A stretch of 64,000 nt of DNA from Malus domestica (taxonomy: Eukaryota; Streptophyta; Magnoliopsida; Rosales; Rosaceae), in assembly GCF_042453785.1 (NCBI RefSeq), contig NC_091664.1, positions 1,789,001 to 1,853,000 of the forward strand, written 5' to 3'. Position numbers and translations under genes: made by a program. This document shows positions 1 through 12,263 of this stretch, piece by piece (within the stretch, counting starts at the first letter, position 1; each line of letters starts with the position of its first letter). Below the pieces are notes generated by a model, which was not told the origin of the DNA, did not search any database, and saw only the letters and a program-made list of their open reading frames with translations.

Positions 1-1204
1 AGTTCTTGATTGTTCCTCAAAGTATTATCAAATGCTTCTTTTCGTTCCTACTTCTGCGATTCTCAATCATATAGTGATTGTTACGTTAAAATGGACAACA
101 CATGTCAATGATATACAATTTGTACATTACGAGTTCACAGTCATCGTGACATCTCGTACTAATAACACAAGAACAAGAGAAAAAAAGTTAACACATATTC
201 TTATATTATTACCATGGGGCGCTACATGTTTATGCATCTGTGTCATGTAAGTCATTTTTAAATAAATGCATACTTTGTATAAAACGGATTTACCACTGTA
301 ATTTTTGTTCAATAATATAATATCATGTTGATAAAAACTTGCTCACAATATAATTTTATTAGAGTAGGATATCATAGTGTGAATCCGTTTAATATAAATC
401 TTCTTTGGAAGAGTACTTAGGGATTAGTGTTGGCATGAGATGGTTGAATGACCAAAACGTAGAACCTTGAGTATTGGCTGACCTGAAACTTCTAGCGTCC
501 ATTGAAGTCGATGTGGAGAGTTAGAAGTCTGCAGGAAGCAACTTTGACCGCCAATAGTCTTCTACAATGCACTCACCCTTGTCAACTCACTCAATGGAAA
601 GTCTATTATACGTAATCAGTGTTGGTGAATAGTATCAAGACGTTAATAACATTAACTTGCACTTTAAAACACAACAATCAACGAAGTAATTATGTGATTT
701 CATGTAATCGTGGTATTAGACCCTAATTACATTTTCATGATTTGTAGGATATTTTAAGGTTAATTTATGTTTGAATTCAAATCCAATAATTAGTAGATAG
801 AACTCTTTCTCAAGAAGCCAATAACAACATTATATTCTTATCAAAAGCAAAAAGAAAAAGGAAATTACTTTACAGGTCTTCATTTCAACTCAATAATTTT
901 GATGCTGCCACATGGATGGGGAAGAACTAAAAAAACAAAATAAAATTTCAGACTCAATTTAAAAAAAAAAAAAAACCTTGATGCCATGGCTAATATCTAG
1001 AATATCCGATTTTTAATAAAAAATAAATTAGTTATGTAGGGAACACGAGTTGAATAAGCATGTATAACTTGTGTGGCTGAGTATTTCTCACCGACAGATC
1101 TTAAACCCACTTCGGTGAAAATTTTCTTGGTCAAAAACCAATTAAATTAACCATGTGCACTTGTATGCTAGCACTTAGGTTTGGCAATTTCTTACGCTAT
1201 CTAT
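1..1204. other. Gene-free A/T-rich stretch
   Basis: I see no convincing gene here. The open frames on both strands are short and unlike any family I know. The stretch contains homopolymer A runs near 960-975 and ordinary A/T-rich plant intergenic sequence. No terminal repeat or target duplication was found by eye. Confidence 0.5.
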
Positions 1205-1540
1205 TAATTCAACACAAAATGATATGAAAAGAATGAGTTTCGAGCCAATTTGTGACTCGGATTGTTATTGGATAATCTGTTAATGTGTCAGGTCGTTATT
1301 GGGTTATCCGTTAAGAACTCAATAAGATATCGTTTGCCAGATCTCTAGACATTAGATATAACAATTTCTTGCATGATCCATTAACCCGAAACGACACGAC
1401 CCATTAACATGTCGGGTTGTTATTGGGTTACCTGTTAAGAACCCGTTAATTTTACTGGGTTTGACACAACACGATCCGTTAAAATAATAGATATGATAAG
1501 AAAACGACAAACACGACCCGTTTGTCAGGCTTACTAGCAC
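1205..1540 (-). repeat. Dispersed repeat family R, copy 1
   Basis: This copy is recognised by repeated short words such as ACGACACGACCC, GTTATTGGGTTA and GTTAAGAACCC. The same words in the same order appear at 25745-26235, and in reverse complement at 13660-13870 and 54255-54575. Within this copy a unit built around GTCRGGTYGTTATTGGGTTA occurs twice (near 1290 and 1410). No coding capacity is visible. It looks like an old non-autonomous transposable element; the superfamily is not clear from the sequence. Confidence 0.55.
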
Positions 1541-1704
1541 TATGTGATCATGACTATAACCATAGCGATTTTGGCATTTTCAATTTAGCTTGTTTTGAAC
1601 CAATATAATAAACTTAAGTTTACTATTGGAAGTGCAAGTTGCCAAACGGGAGTGCCAAAATTACCACGCAATAGAAATACAACTATTTGTACCATATCAA
1701 TAAG

Positions 1705-2180
1705 GTACAATGTTCTAAAAATCCCCACCTAGTGTTGCCTAGGCGCTAGGCAGCTAGCCACCGTTTCGATTAATGTCTAGACGTTTAAAAATTAAGAAAG
1801 GGTGCCTAGACCGCCTAGGCACTTGCCTAACCCGCCCAGACCCGTCTAGGTTGCGACTCACATAAAATAGATAACTTTCATTTTGCATTTTTTTTCAATC
1901 AATTGTGAGAGACTTGTTGAATACTTAATTGAACACACATTATATGTTTGTTCCCTATATTTTTAGTGTGTTCCAATGCTTCATAATATATATGTCGTTC
2001 TATTTTGTAATTTATAATGAAATTATATTATTTTAAGTATAAACAAACACTTATTTACACGAAATATAATAGATTTAATTAAATCCGCCTAGTTCGACTG
2101 GGCACATTCCTTGGCCCCATCTAGTCATTAGGCCCCAACCTACCACCCAACTAATGCTTAACGTCTTTTAGAACCTTGAT
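1705..2180. repeat. Probable non-autonomous DNA transposon (GTTCTAAAA ends)
   Basis: The segment begins near GTTCTAAAAA and ends near TTTTAGAAC, so its ends are short inverted repeats. Its left part is rich in CCTAGGCGCTAGG-like palindromic words and its right part has the related CCGCCTAG and GGCCCC words. The middle is A/T-rich. No protein is encoded. I could not define a clean target duplication, so the exact ends are uncertain. Confidence 0.45.
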
Positions 2181-2184
2181 AAGA

Positions 2185-3307
2185 TAGTGTTGAAGAAATA
2201 CTTGTAGCTTTATTTTCATTGTTTTTAAGCCTTTTATACTTTGTCGTCAAGCTGGTACCTTTTGCGCAATTCATTTCTGATGTCCCAAAATTCCTTTTCC
2301 TAATTAGAATTTAGAAGCCTTTACTTTCCAATTTGTTTATTCTTTTACACATGTAATAACCAACATGATTAGGGAATATATTGCGCCCTTTCTTCTTTTT
2401 GACCTCTTTTGATAATCTTGTTTTTACTAGTCGAATCAACCGGACTGTTCGATTCACGTCAAAAAAAAGAGAGGTCCCTTTGCATTTGAGTAACGATAAA
2501 TTTTTCTTTTGCTGCAAAGTCTCCCAAATTAATCAACAAGAGTTGTAGAGAGACATCCCTACCCCTCTTTCATTATTGATGATCATCTCCAAAGCAAAAC
2601 TAATTAAGACCTCCCCTCCACTTGCAACCCACAAAACTGAGAGATTTTCAATATGACTGAATCACAGGACGGTACGTCATATGTTATTAAACAAGTAGAG
2701 TGACAAGTTTTTCTCCAAATACCCTTCAACTGGTGTAATGACATATGATTATGTGGCCCTGTTCCAGACACAATAAAAAGTCTGGCCACAAAACCAAAGC
2801 CAAATGATACATGATGAGCACCAAAGAAACAATAAAAGCAAGAGAATAGTTAAACAAGTTAATAATTGAATCAGATAAACAAATAACATTAAAAAATTAA
2901 GAAAAAAAGAAAAGAAAAGAAGAAGCAAAGGCAAAGAAGATTCTTGATGTCATTGTTTCTTGTTACAATCACAAATTTCTTTATACCAAATCCAATGGCT
3001 GAGATCTACAACCTTTCCAGTAGACCCCACCACACATTATTACAACCCTCCTCCCCCCATGTTTCCAGATCTACACCTTCCCCCATATTTTTCCTAACCA
3101 TTTTTATCTTCTTCTTCTTCTTCTTCTATATGAAATTATATATGATACATCAAGGACAGCTGCAACATTTTGGATCCAATTACACCCAGGACCACACACC
3201 CAAATAACTTTAAAAAAAAGTCCAAAAAAAAAACAAGTAAAAACGGAATTTAATTCAACAAAAAATTTAGACAAAAGGCCATGTGATCAGTGACGAGGAT
3301 GATTTTA
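2185..3307. other. Intergenic DNA and 3' flank of the GAE6-like gene
   Basis: There is no gene I can support here. The part nearest 3307 lies downstream of the minus-strand GAE6-like stop codon and should contain its 3' untranslated region and polyadenylation site. The open frames here are short and have low-complexity translations driven by CTT/TTC runs, for example around 3110-3130. Confidence 0.45.
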
Positions 3308-4693
3308 TCAACCGGATTCGTCGGTTTGCTGACTGCCCTTCTTCCCGCTGTCCATTTCCTTTTTTACCCTCGACTCGATCCCGTAATAACTGACGTACCA
3401 CTTGACGAACTTCCTCAGCCCGCTGGCCAAATCCGTGGTGGGTTTGTACCCAAAGTCCTTGTACGCCAGGGTCACATTGGCGTGCGTGTAGGGCACGTCC
3501 CCGTTTCTCGGCATCTTGATCACGTGCTTCTTCGCCTTGGTGCTTAGAAGCCCTTCCAGTATCGACACCAGTTTCCCCACCGGCACCGGCGACGTGTTGC
3601 CGAGGTTGTAAATTCGCAGCTGGGCGGGGCCTTTCTTTTTGCCCCCACTTCCCGTGCTTTTTTCGGCTGTGTCCAACGCTCCCAGGCACCCTTTTACGAC
3701 GTCGTCAATGTACGTGAAGTCACGTGCCACTTCCTTGTCGTCTACTGTTTTGAAGACGTTGATCGGTTTACCCTGCAGTATGTCCTTGGTGAAAAAGAAA
3801 TACGCCATGTCGGGTCTCCCCCACGGTCCGTACACGGTAAAAAATCTTAAGCCGGTGAGGGAAAGCCCGTAAATATGATTGTAAGTGTGGGCGATTTCCT
3901 CACCGGCTTTTTTTGTTGCCGCGTAGAGACTGGCCGGTTGGTCGGTCCTGTGCAGCTCGGAAAACGGGTTGTCAGTGTTGAGCCCGTAGACAGAGCTGGA
4001 CGAGGCCCAGACAATGGAGGGCTGAGGATTTGCTCTTTTTGCCACTTCGAGGAGATTGACGAACCCGGCAATGTTGGAGCTCACGTACGACTGCGGGTTC
4101 TGCATAGCGTACCGGACGCCCGCTTGGGCCGCCAGGTGCAGGATGTGCGTGAAGGGCACCACATCGAACAGCTTCGTCAGCAGCGGCTCGTCGTTCAAGT
4201 CCCCCTCCACAACGAAAACCTCATGCTTCTTCAGCAGGGCCTGCCTCGACCGCTTTAGCGAAGGGTCGTAGTAGGAGTTGAAGTTGTCGAGTCCCAGAAC
4301 TCCATCGCCCCGCTTTTTTAAGGCGAGGGAGCAGTGAGACCCGACAAAGCCGGCCGCGCCGGTGACCAGCACCGACATGCCGTTGGGGCGTCGAGGAGTG
4401 GCAGACTTGCGGACCTGCTTTTCCCAAGCAGTCCCTCCCACTCCCCCACCGTAGAAGGCGGAGGAGAGAAAGTTGTGAGTGGTGTGGACGTGGTTGGCCC
4501 CACCGCCGACGTGATCGGAGAGCGGAGGGTAGTTGAGGGTGAAGAATAAGATGAGGACGAGGGCGACGAGGAGGGTGGCGCGGAAGAGGAGCTTGGAGGA
4601 GGCGTTGAGGAGCTTGGTGCTGTTGACCCTGCGGAGGTAGCTGTTGTAGCGCTCCAGCTTTATGGTCTTGCTTGTATCTGGCGGAGAGGCCAT
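3308..4693 (-). CDS. UDP-glucuronate 4-epimerase, GAE6-like
   Basis: The product converts UDP-glucuronate to UDP-galacturonate, the precursor of pectin, and is expected in the Golgi membrane as a type II protein. The single exon encodes 461 aa, close to the length I recall for Arabidopsis GAE6, and GAE genes are typically intronless. The N-terminus (MASPPDTSKTIKLERYNSYL) resembles GAE6. A hydrophobic anchor lies at about residues 36-54. The NAD-binding glycine motif TGAAGFVG is at 111-118. The short-chain dehydrogenase catalytic elements are SSSSVYG (231-237) and YAATK (257-261). I chose the ATG at 4693 because it matches the family start. The frame is open further upstream to 4966, but that part reads like untranslated leader. 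An in-frame ATG at 4705 would add only four residues. The gene is unusually G/C-rich compared with its surroundings. Confidence 0.95.
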   Translation of the reverse strand: MASPPDTSKTIKLERYNSYLRRVNSTKLLNASSKLLFRATLLVALVLILFFTLNYPPLSDHVGGGANHVHTTHNFLSSAFYGGGVGGTAWEKQVRKSATPRRPNGMSVLVTGAAGFVGSHCSLALKKRGDGVLGLDNFNSYYDPSLKRSRQALLKKHEVFVVEGDLNDEPLLTKLFDVVPFTHILHLAAQAGVRYAMQNPQSYVSSNIAGFVNLLEVAKRANPQPSIVWASSSSVYGLNTDNPFSELHRTDQPASLYAATKKAGEEIAHTYNHIYGLSLTGLRFFTVYGPWGRPDMAYFFFTKDILQGKPINVFKTVDDKEVARDFTYIDDVVKGCLGALDTAEKSTGSGGKKKGPAQLRIYNLGNTSPVPVGKLVSILEGLLSTKAKKHVIKMPRNGDVPYTHANVTLAYKDFGYKPTTDLASGLRKFVKWYVSYYGIESRVKKEMDSGKKGSQQTDESG

Positions 4694-4900
4694 TGCCGAA
4701 AACATACACCAAAATATACAGAGAATCCAAAATCCAAAATATATATGAATCAATATACGAAAATATATGTACCCAAATTGTGTAAAAACAAAAGAAAGGG
4801 TTTTGTGCTTCGGGACAGAAGAGACGGATCTAAAGACAAACGAAGGGACTCGGAGCTGAAATGTGAATGAGCCCTGAATTTGTGAAGAGTGTAGAAAGAT

Positions 4901-4910
4901 TAATATAAAG
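4901..4910 (-). promoter_or_regulatory. Candidate TATA box of the GAE6-like gene
   Basis: On the minus strand the sequence reads CTTTATATTA, about 210 bp upstream of the GAE6-like start codon. This would put transcription start near 4870 with a leader of roughly 180 nt. It is a motif match only, in an A/T-rich genome. Confidence 0.4.
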
Positions 4911-4915
4911 ATGAT

Positions 4916-4934
4916 GAGAGAGAGAGAGAGAGAG
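4916..4934. repeat. (GA)n microsatellite upstream of GAE6-like gene
   Basis: The plus strand has an almost pure GA run, which is a CT run on the coding strand of the GAE6-like gene. It lies just upstream of the candidate TATA box. Similar CT tracts occur before RAD50 and SHM4 in this window. Confidence 0.85.
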
Positions 4935-4999
4935 ACAGAGAGGGGTTGGTGTTGGTTGGAGACCACTTTCTTTTTCTTTCTTAATTGCTCGCTTACAGA

Positions 5000-7399
5000 T
5001 AGAAAGTGAGAAGGAGCTGGATAATTTGACGATGAGATGGGCCCTTGTTATTGTGATTATTACTAAAATGCCACTTGATTTGGAAATTTATTCAATTTGG
5101 AAATGCCAGCTATATTTGTCTGTACGAAAAAAATACCCTCGAGGCCATGTTGTCCACACACACGCATCCAGGTTTGAACACTCTGATTTGTCTTTGAATG
5201 TGATGAGATTAAGAAATTTGATTAGTATTGTCCCAGTATTTAATTAAGTTTGAAGAAGGGAGAATATGTTAAAGGTTTTTGGTTTTATATCATAATAATA
5301 TTCTAATTGTATCACTTTGTCCATTGGTGTTTACTTTTCTCTTAAGATAAACTAACATATATCATTTATAAAATGAGCAAAATACTAAATTCAATACAAA
5401 ACGAAGAACATGACCCTAATAGGACGTTACCTGCAAACCATGATTTGAAATAAACCCAAATATAGCAAAAAATCGAAAGAGACGTCGGAAGATTCATAAT
5501 AGTTAACACATTTAGTGCCGACACAATTGTGGGATAAGAAGACAACAACAACAACAAAATATTTTCCCATTAAGTGAGGTTGGTTATATGAATCATAGAA
5601 CGTTATTGCGCTTGGTAATTGTGGGATAAGAAAACGCTATAATTATATCTGAATGCTGCTTCAAAAGATATCACAGCTTCAATTCATCTTATGATCCCAA
5701 AATACCATTGTATGTCCAACAACTACAAAACTTGTATATAGCATGGCTAAGTTACTCGCCTAAATCCAGATTGCCAAATTCTCCTACGACGAGGCTAGAC
5801 AACTCATGCTGAGTTTGTGGAATTATTACAAACACGAGGGTTGAATAAAACAACAAAACAAAAAATATCACACAACTTTACTCAGCACGATTCTTCCTGT
5901 AATGGCTTGTGTTTGAACTCTAATCGAAGCAGACTGCAGGATTAGAACCAAATTTGATACCATAATGCACAAGTCAAGTCGAATAGCCCAGCACATTATA
6001 CGAGTTAGATAGAAACTTCTCGTAACTCTAGAGTCTTAAATGCTTATAGGATCCAAAGTGAAGAAGTCATCGATTTGTCTGAAAGACGAGAAACCTAGAC
6101 CAAACCAGCACCAAGAAGATAAAGATCTTGTTCGCGCAAAGATTTCTCTGGAGAAAGCTCCTTGGACCTCAGCACAACTCCCTAAGGGATTGTCACTTTT
6201 GGATGTGTAGTCGGCTTGTTTATGTGCTACAAGAAGATAACAAAGTTAGTTCTGAAAGTTGCCTTTGTGGGGCCTTAGGTATAGGCATTGAGGCTCACAA
6301 TCAAAACTAACTAAGTGCTAGGCGTGCCGCTGCTATCTCGGCATAGCAGATGTAGAACAAGTGTGTTTTAAGTCTATTACTTGCGTCCCAATTTACTCAA
6401 ACTTCTTATTATCAAAGGATTGTCGTGGATGGGTTAAGTTCACATTAAGTTCTTTTTCTTGCCTTGTAAACAAGGACTTTTAGTTCATAATCTTGTATGT
6501 TCGAATGAAGGGAGTCTAGAGCCCCTTAAGTTATTTGTTTGATCATAAATTGATCTTAATGAAAACATATCCATTAAGCTAACCAGATTTAGATGCAAAT
6601 GGGACTCTTAGAATAGAAAAACAGGTGGGAATAACTTGAATACATGCTGGAGAGTGCATTAAATAATAGATCTATTAATTTAGAAAACAAACAAAGAGTT
6701 TCGAGCAAGATTTCACCTCGTCTGGCAAGGTTGAACTTCTTGCAGTCACTTCTCTTTGAATTTATAGGGTTTATATCCTAAAAAGGGATGGATGGTAAAC
6801 AAGTTTACACGAGGGAATCAATACTGCAACACTAAGGGAGGTAGTAGAGCTTTTATACTAGACAAGAGATAGTTTTTTTAGAGAACTATCGCTAAAGGGG
6901 ACTGAATCTGGGTTGATTTAAGTTTTTGGATGCAAATCTGGCTTGAGAGCAGAGTTTGTATGTTTGGTTGAGTGTCCTTGTCTATGTTGTCTCTTCTTCC
7001 TTTTATAGATAGTTTGGCTCGACTGCTATAGCTTTTGCTCTTACTCGAAAGCACTTGGAGGGTAGTAAGTCATCAACTTTTTACTTGTGATGCCACTAGA
7101 AAGTGTTATTTGGCAGATAGTTGGTTAGTTTCCATCACTTGTCACTTTGCCCATAGACACGTGGCTTGTATTTTGGCTGAGAAGACTTTAACTTGCTCTG
7201 GGCTCGATGCTGGGCTTCGGGCAAGTCTCCCTTTTAGTTGGCATCCTTGGGTCTTTCTTTCTTAAACCCCAATATTCAAATATTAACCCAAACAGATCTC
7301 ACCGAGACGAAAGAGCTGGTGGGTGTTCAATCGTGAAAGGCCGTTGGACGTAAAAAAATCCGGTCCGAACCCCCCTCACCATCGCGGCTAGGTTTTCTT
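5000..7399. other. Gene-free region between GAE6-like gene and the copia element
   Basis: No gene can be supported. About 6600-7330 has the look of non-coding retrotransposon or LTR sequence: moderate G/C, phrases like CTTTTATAGATAG, and no long frames. I could not pair it with a second copy inside the window. The copia element at 7400 has inserted into this region. Confidence 0.35.
5530..5595 (-). repeat. Retroposon 3'-end fragment with (TTG)n tail
   Basis: Read on the minus strand, this segment has CCTCACTTAATGGGAAAATA followed by a TTG repeat. A very similar block (CCCCACTTAAAGGGAAAATA followed by TTGTTGTTG) occurs on the plus strand at 56940-56987. A shared 3' end with a simple TTG tail suggests LINE- or SINE-type retroposition. 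Neither copy is long enough to name a family. Confidence 0.45.
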
Positions 7400-8041
7400 T
7401 GTTGGATTATGTGGCCAAGTGGCCATATACTTTAGATTAAACAAACCAAAGGTGGACAACACCTTTCCTTGTTTTGGGGAGGAAAATAGGGAAAAGGTTT
7501 TTTGTCTTGGTCCATAGGAAGTCACGGTTGAGGTTTTGAATAATAAGTTTTGGTTGTAATGAGAAGTAAGAGTGGGATAGAAGAGAAGAAAATAGAGTGC
7601 AGAAAATTGAGAGAGCCGAAGAGAAGAGAGGGAGAGAAAGAAGGTACTGCTACAGTACCATTTTCAGAGAAGGGGTTGTTGTTCCTTTCATTGGATAATT
7701 CTCACTCCATCAAAGTGTTATTGTTGTAATAGCTTTGAGCTTTGTATAGAGAAGAAATTAATCACTATATTTCTTTCTCTATTTGTTTCTTTAGAGTGTG
7801 AGTTATTGGGTTATTTGGGTTGTGAGATTGCCAACACTTTGTAAACTCCCATTTGGTTGATAGTGGATTCTTGGGTGAGCTCCTACTGCTCCGAGGACGT
7901 ACTCCAGTTACACTGACTGTTGAGGAACCTCGTTAAAATCTTGGTGTCTTTAATATTTTGTTCTTGCATTTTATTTGATATATTTCCTGTGGGTTAGCTT
8001 GAGTTGGTTCCACAAGGGTTTGGTGCTATCCTAGCACAACA
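7400..8041 (+). repeat. 5' LTR of the copia element
   Basis: The repeat is 642 bp, begins TGTTGGATTATG, ends CTAGCACAACA, and carries the usual terminal TG...CA. It is colinear with 12264-12905 at an offset of 4864, with one mismatch seen (A at 7516). Confidence 0.97.
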
Positions 8042-8043
8042 AT

Positions 8044-8055
8044 TGGTATCAGAGC
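8044..8055 (+). other. Primer binding site of the copia element
   Basis: TGGTATCAGAGC lies two bases after the 5' LTR. It is the standard plant copia primer site complementary to the 3' end of initiator methionine tRNA. Confidence 0.92.
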
Positions 8056-8090
8056 ACTGGTTGCTCTTGGGTACTGTCTAGTTGCCAAAG

Positions 8091-11000
8091 ATGTCAGACG
8101 GGCAAGATGAAAATCCTTTTGGAAGCAGCTCCGGGTTTGCAAGAACTACGGTGCAAAATGCAAAGTTCGAAGTGGAAAAGTTTGATGGCACAAACAACTT
8201 CGGGATGTGGCAATGTGAGGTCAAAGATGTGTTGGCTCAACAAGATCTACTTGCCGCGTTGGGAGAGAAGCCGGAAACTATGTCGAAGCCGGAATGGGAA
8301 AAATTAAATTTGTGGGCTTGCTCTTCAATTCGGTTGTGCCTTGCAAAAACTCAGAAGTATTTTGTGATGCGGGAGACGGTAGCAAGTGTGTTGTGGCAAA
8401 AATTGGAAGACAAGTATATGACAAAGAGTGCAGAGAACCGACTACACTTGAAGAAAAAGCTCTACCGCTTCCAATACAAAGAAGGTACAAAAATGATTAG
8501 ACACCTTGATGCTTTTAATAAGTTGATTGCCGACTTGTTAAATTTAGATGAGGATATTAAGGATGAAGATAAGGCCTTAATATTGTTGAATTCCTTGCCG
8601 GACTCTTATGAGCATTTTGTTACAACTATTATGCATGGTAAAGAAACTGTGAAATTTGAAGATGTGTCAAATGCCTTGATGAATTATGAAATGAGGCATA
8701 GAGATAAAAATCATGATAGTACCTCTGAAGCTTTATTTGTTAGAGGTAGATCATCGGAGAGGAGGTCATCTTCTAGCAGGAAAAAATCACAGTCTCGACC
8801 TAGGGGAAACTCTAAAGGTAGAAAACCTTTGGAAAGGGATGAATGTGCCTTTTGTCATAATAAGGGTCATTGGAAGAAAGATTGTCCAAAATTGAAGACC
8901 AAAGGCAAAGAAAGTTCTGAAGCTAATGTTGCTGAGGTTGAAACAGATTTTTCTGATTTTGCTTTAACCACTTCCTCATCATTTGATTGTGTTACTAAGT
9001 GGGTGTTGGATACGGGTTGTACTCATCATATGACTCCTCACAAGGATTGGTTTTCAAGCTTGAAAGAGTTTGATGGTGGCGTTGTGTTCATGGGAGATGA
9101 CAATCCTTGCACAACAAAAGGGATTGGTACAGTTCGTTTGAAGTTGCATGATGGCATGGTTAAAGAGTTGACAGGTGTTCGGTATGTACCGAATTTGAAG
9201 AAAAATCTTATTTCTTTGGGTACTTTGGAATCTAAGGGTTTCAGGTTTCATTCAGATGGACAGACATTGAAAGTTACTTATGGTGCACTTGTTGTGATGA
9301 AAGCTCCTAGATGTGGCCATTTGTATTTATTGAAGGGAAGCACTGTGACAGGTGAAGCATCTGTAGTATCTGAAAATATGGGCACATCTGATTCAGATAC
9401 TACTAAATTGTGGCATATGAGATTAGGCCATGCCGGTGAGAAAGCTCTACAAGGGCTTGTGAAACAAGGTCTTCTAAAAGGTGCCACGACTTGTAAGCTT
9501 GATTTCTGCGAGCATTGTGTCTTGGGGAAGCAAACTAGAGTGAAATTTGGTACTGCTGTACATCAGACGAAGGGCATTCTTGATTATGTGCATTCGGATG
9601 TTTGGGGTCCTACAAAGACTCATTCTTTGAGTGGTAGACATTGGTTCGTGACCTTTGTTGATGATTATTCAAGAAGGTCTTGGGTCTACACTATGAAGCA
9701 TAAGAGTGAGATGTTAAGCATTTTCTTGGGTTGGAAGAAAATGGTTGAGAACCAGACTGGGAGAAAGATTAAGATTTTGAGATCGGATAATGGTGGTGAA
9801 TACACATCCGATCCTTTCTTTAAAGTTTGCAAAGAGGAAGGAATTGTGAGACATTTCAGTGTTCGGGGAACTCCACAACAAAATGGAGTTGCAGAAAGAT
9901 TGAATCGAACCTTGCTTGAGAAGGTTAGATGTATGTTGTCTCAGTCGGGTTTAAGCAAGTCATTTTAGGCAGAGGCAGTTAATTATGCATGTCACATCAT
10001 CAACCGGTTACCCTCAGCTGCTATTCAGGGTAAGACACCAATGGAGGTATGGACTGGAAAACCTTCTTCTGATTATGATCATATTCGTATTTTTGGTTCA
10101 CCTGCTTATTTTCATGTAACTGAAAATAAACTTGATCCTAGAGCCAAAAAGGCTATCTTTCTTGGTTTTAGTAGTGGTGTCAAAGGTTACAGGTTGTGGT
10201 GTCCAGAGATGAAGAAACTGGTAATTAGTAGAGATGTGACATTTGACGAAGAAAGTATGTACAAAGTCTCTGAGAAGAATGTGAAAGATGTCCAACAGGT
10301 GGAGCTTGAGAAAGTTGCTTCTGGTACTTCAAATCCTATTTCCACTGATGTCGAAGCCACTACAAGTGAAGAAGTTGGAGACCATGAGGATGTTGAAGAA
10401 GTTGAACTTGAAGATTCTATTCAAGTTGAAGAGCAAGTTTCACCTCAAGAGTCTATTGCCAAGAACAGAGGAAAGAGACAAATTACTAAGCCAGCTCGGT
10501 ATAGTGATTATGTTGCTTTTGCTCTTCCTATTATCACTGAAGAGATTCCATCCAATTTTGAGGAAGCTATTGAGAGTGAGGAGAAGAATAGGTGGTGCAA
10601 TGCCATGGGTGATGAGATGAATTCTCTCTTGAAGAACAAGACTTGGGAGTTAGCTAAATTGCCTAAGGGCAAGAAAGCTATTGGTTGCAAATGGGTGTAT
10701 GCCAAGAAGGAAGATGCTGATGAGAAAAGCAATGTGAGATTTAAAGCAAGATTAGTTGCTAAAGGGTATGCACAAAAGGAGGGCATTGACTACAATGAAA
10801 TCTTTTCTCCGGTTGTGAAGCACTCCTCAATTCGCATTATGTTAGCTCTTGTTGCACAGTATGATCTTGAGCTTGTGCAACTTGATGTAAAAACGGCTTT
10901 CCTACATGGTGATTTGAATGAAGAGATTTATATGTGTCAACCAGATGGGTATATAGTGAAAGGGAAGGAGAATTTGTTTTGCAAATTGAAGAAATCACTT

Positions 11001-12122
11001 TATGGCTTGAAGCAATCTCCAAGGCAATGGTATTTGAGGTTTGATAAATTTATGAGAGGCCAAAATTATTCTAGAAGTCAATATGATCATTGTGTGTACT
11101 TCAAGAAGTTGCAAGATGGGTCTTTCATTTATTTATTGATATATGTTGATGATATGTTGATTGCCTCAAAGAATGTCGAAGAGATTGAGAAATTGAAGAA
11201 GCAAATGAAGAATGAGTTTGAGATGAAGGATCTTGGTGAAGCGAAGAAGATCCTTGGCATGGAGATCACTAGAGATAGAGCAAAGGGTTTCGTCAGTTTG
11301 AATCAAAAACAATACCTTGAGAAGTTGATTCGGAAGTTTGGAGTTCATGATTCAACCAAACCGGTTAGTACCCCTTTGGCTCCTCATTTTAAATTGAGTT
11401 CTCTACAATGTCCTAAAACTGATAAAGAGAAACTGCAAATGAAAAATATACCATATGCAAATTTGGTTGGTAGTTTGATGTATGCAATGGTATGCTCTAG
11501 ACCGGATATTGCTCATGCAGTTGGCATGGTGAGTCGATATATGCATAATCCAGGTAAAGAGCATTGGCAAGCAGCTAAGTGGATATTGAGGTATCTCCAT
11601 GGTACTCGAGATGTTGGTTTATGCTTTGAGAGGGATGACTCTGGTATTGGTCATTTTGCAGTTGGTTATGTTGATTCAGATTATGCAGGTGATCTGGATG
11701 GAAGGAAGTCTACTACAGGCTATGTGTTTACTATGGCTAAAGGGCCAGTTTGTTGGAGGTCCATTTTGCAGTCGTCTGTTGCCTTGTCTACTACAGAGGC
11801 TGAATATATGGCAGTTGCTGAAGCTATAAAGGAGGCCATTTGGATACATGGGCTTATTAGAGATTTGGGGGTTGATCAGAAGCAGGTGGAGGTACATTGT
11901 GATAGTCAGAGTGCCATTTATTTGGCTAAGTATCAGGTTCATCATGCGAGGACCAAGCACATAGATGTGCGTTATCACTTTGTTCGTGAAATTGTTGGTG
12001 AAGGGGAAATCATTCTCCAAAAGATTCCAACTAAAGACAACCCCGCTGATATGTTGACTAAGGTTGTTGGTGTAGCCAAGTTTGTTCACTGTTTGAACTT
12101 GGCTCACATTTTGCCTATATAA
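8091..12122 (+). pseudogene. Copia gag-pol polyprotein, interrupted by one amber codon
   Basis: The frame starts at ATG 8091 and remains the same frame through to the stop at 12120-12122. The only break I see is TAG at 9966-9968, where the family usually has Trp, so one G-to-A change explains it. In order it has a gag region, a CCHC zinc knuckle (CAFCHNKGHWKKDC, about 8850-8890), the aspartic protease motif DTGC (about 9009-9020), the GAG-pre-integrase histidines (LWHMRLGH), the integrase D-D-E core (HSDVWGP, RSDNGGEY, NGVAERLNRT), reverse transcriptase with YVDD (about 11142-11153), and a copia RNase H with DSDYAGD and STTEAEY. The amber codon falls just after the integrase core. The upstream part would still encode gag, protease and most of integrase. 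The downstream part lacks a start of its own. Confidence 0.93.
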
Positions 12123-12250
12123 AGAAGGCGTTGAGTAGTAGGAGTTTTGGAGCATTTGGCTCAGCATGAGTTGTTCTCTTGCTAGTGTTTGGGAGTGATG
12201 TTGTGTGCTAATTGTGTTGGTTGGCTTATCATGGCGTTTTCGGAACTTGG

Positions 12251-12263
12251 CCAAGGTGGAGAT
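12251..12263 (+). other. Polypurine tract of the copia element
   Basis: The purine-rich sequence CCAAGGTGGAGAT abuts the 3' LTR, as expected for the plus-strand priming site of copia elements. Confidence 0.8.

Noticed and set aside
4694..4966. A longer GAE6-like protein starting at 4966
   Set aside because: The upstream part has no family similarity, contains the candidate TATA and CT-repeat region, and the ATG at 4693 matches the known family start.
10041..12122. A separate 693-codon gene downstream of the first copia frame
   Set aside because: It is in the same frame as the upstream part and lacks its own start context. It is the RT-RNase H half of one polyprotein interrupted by an amber codon.
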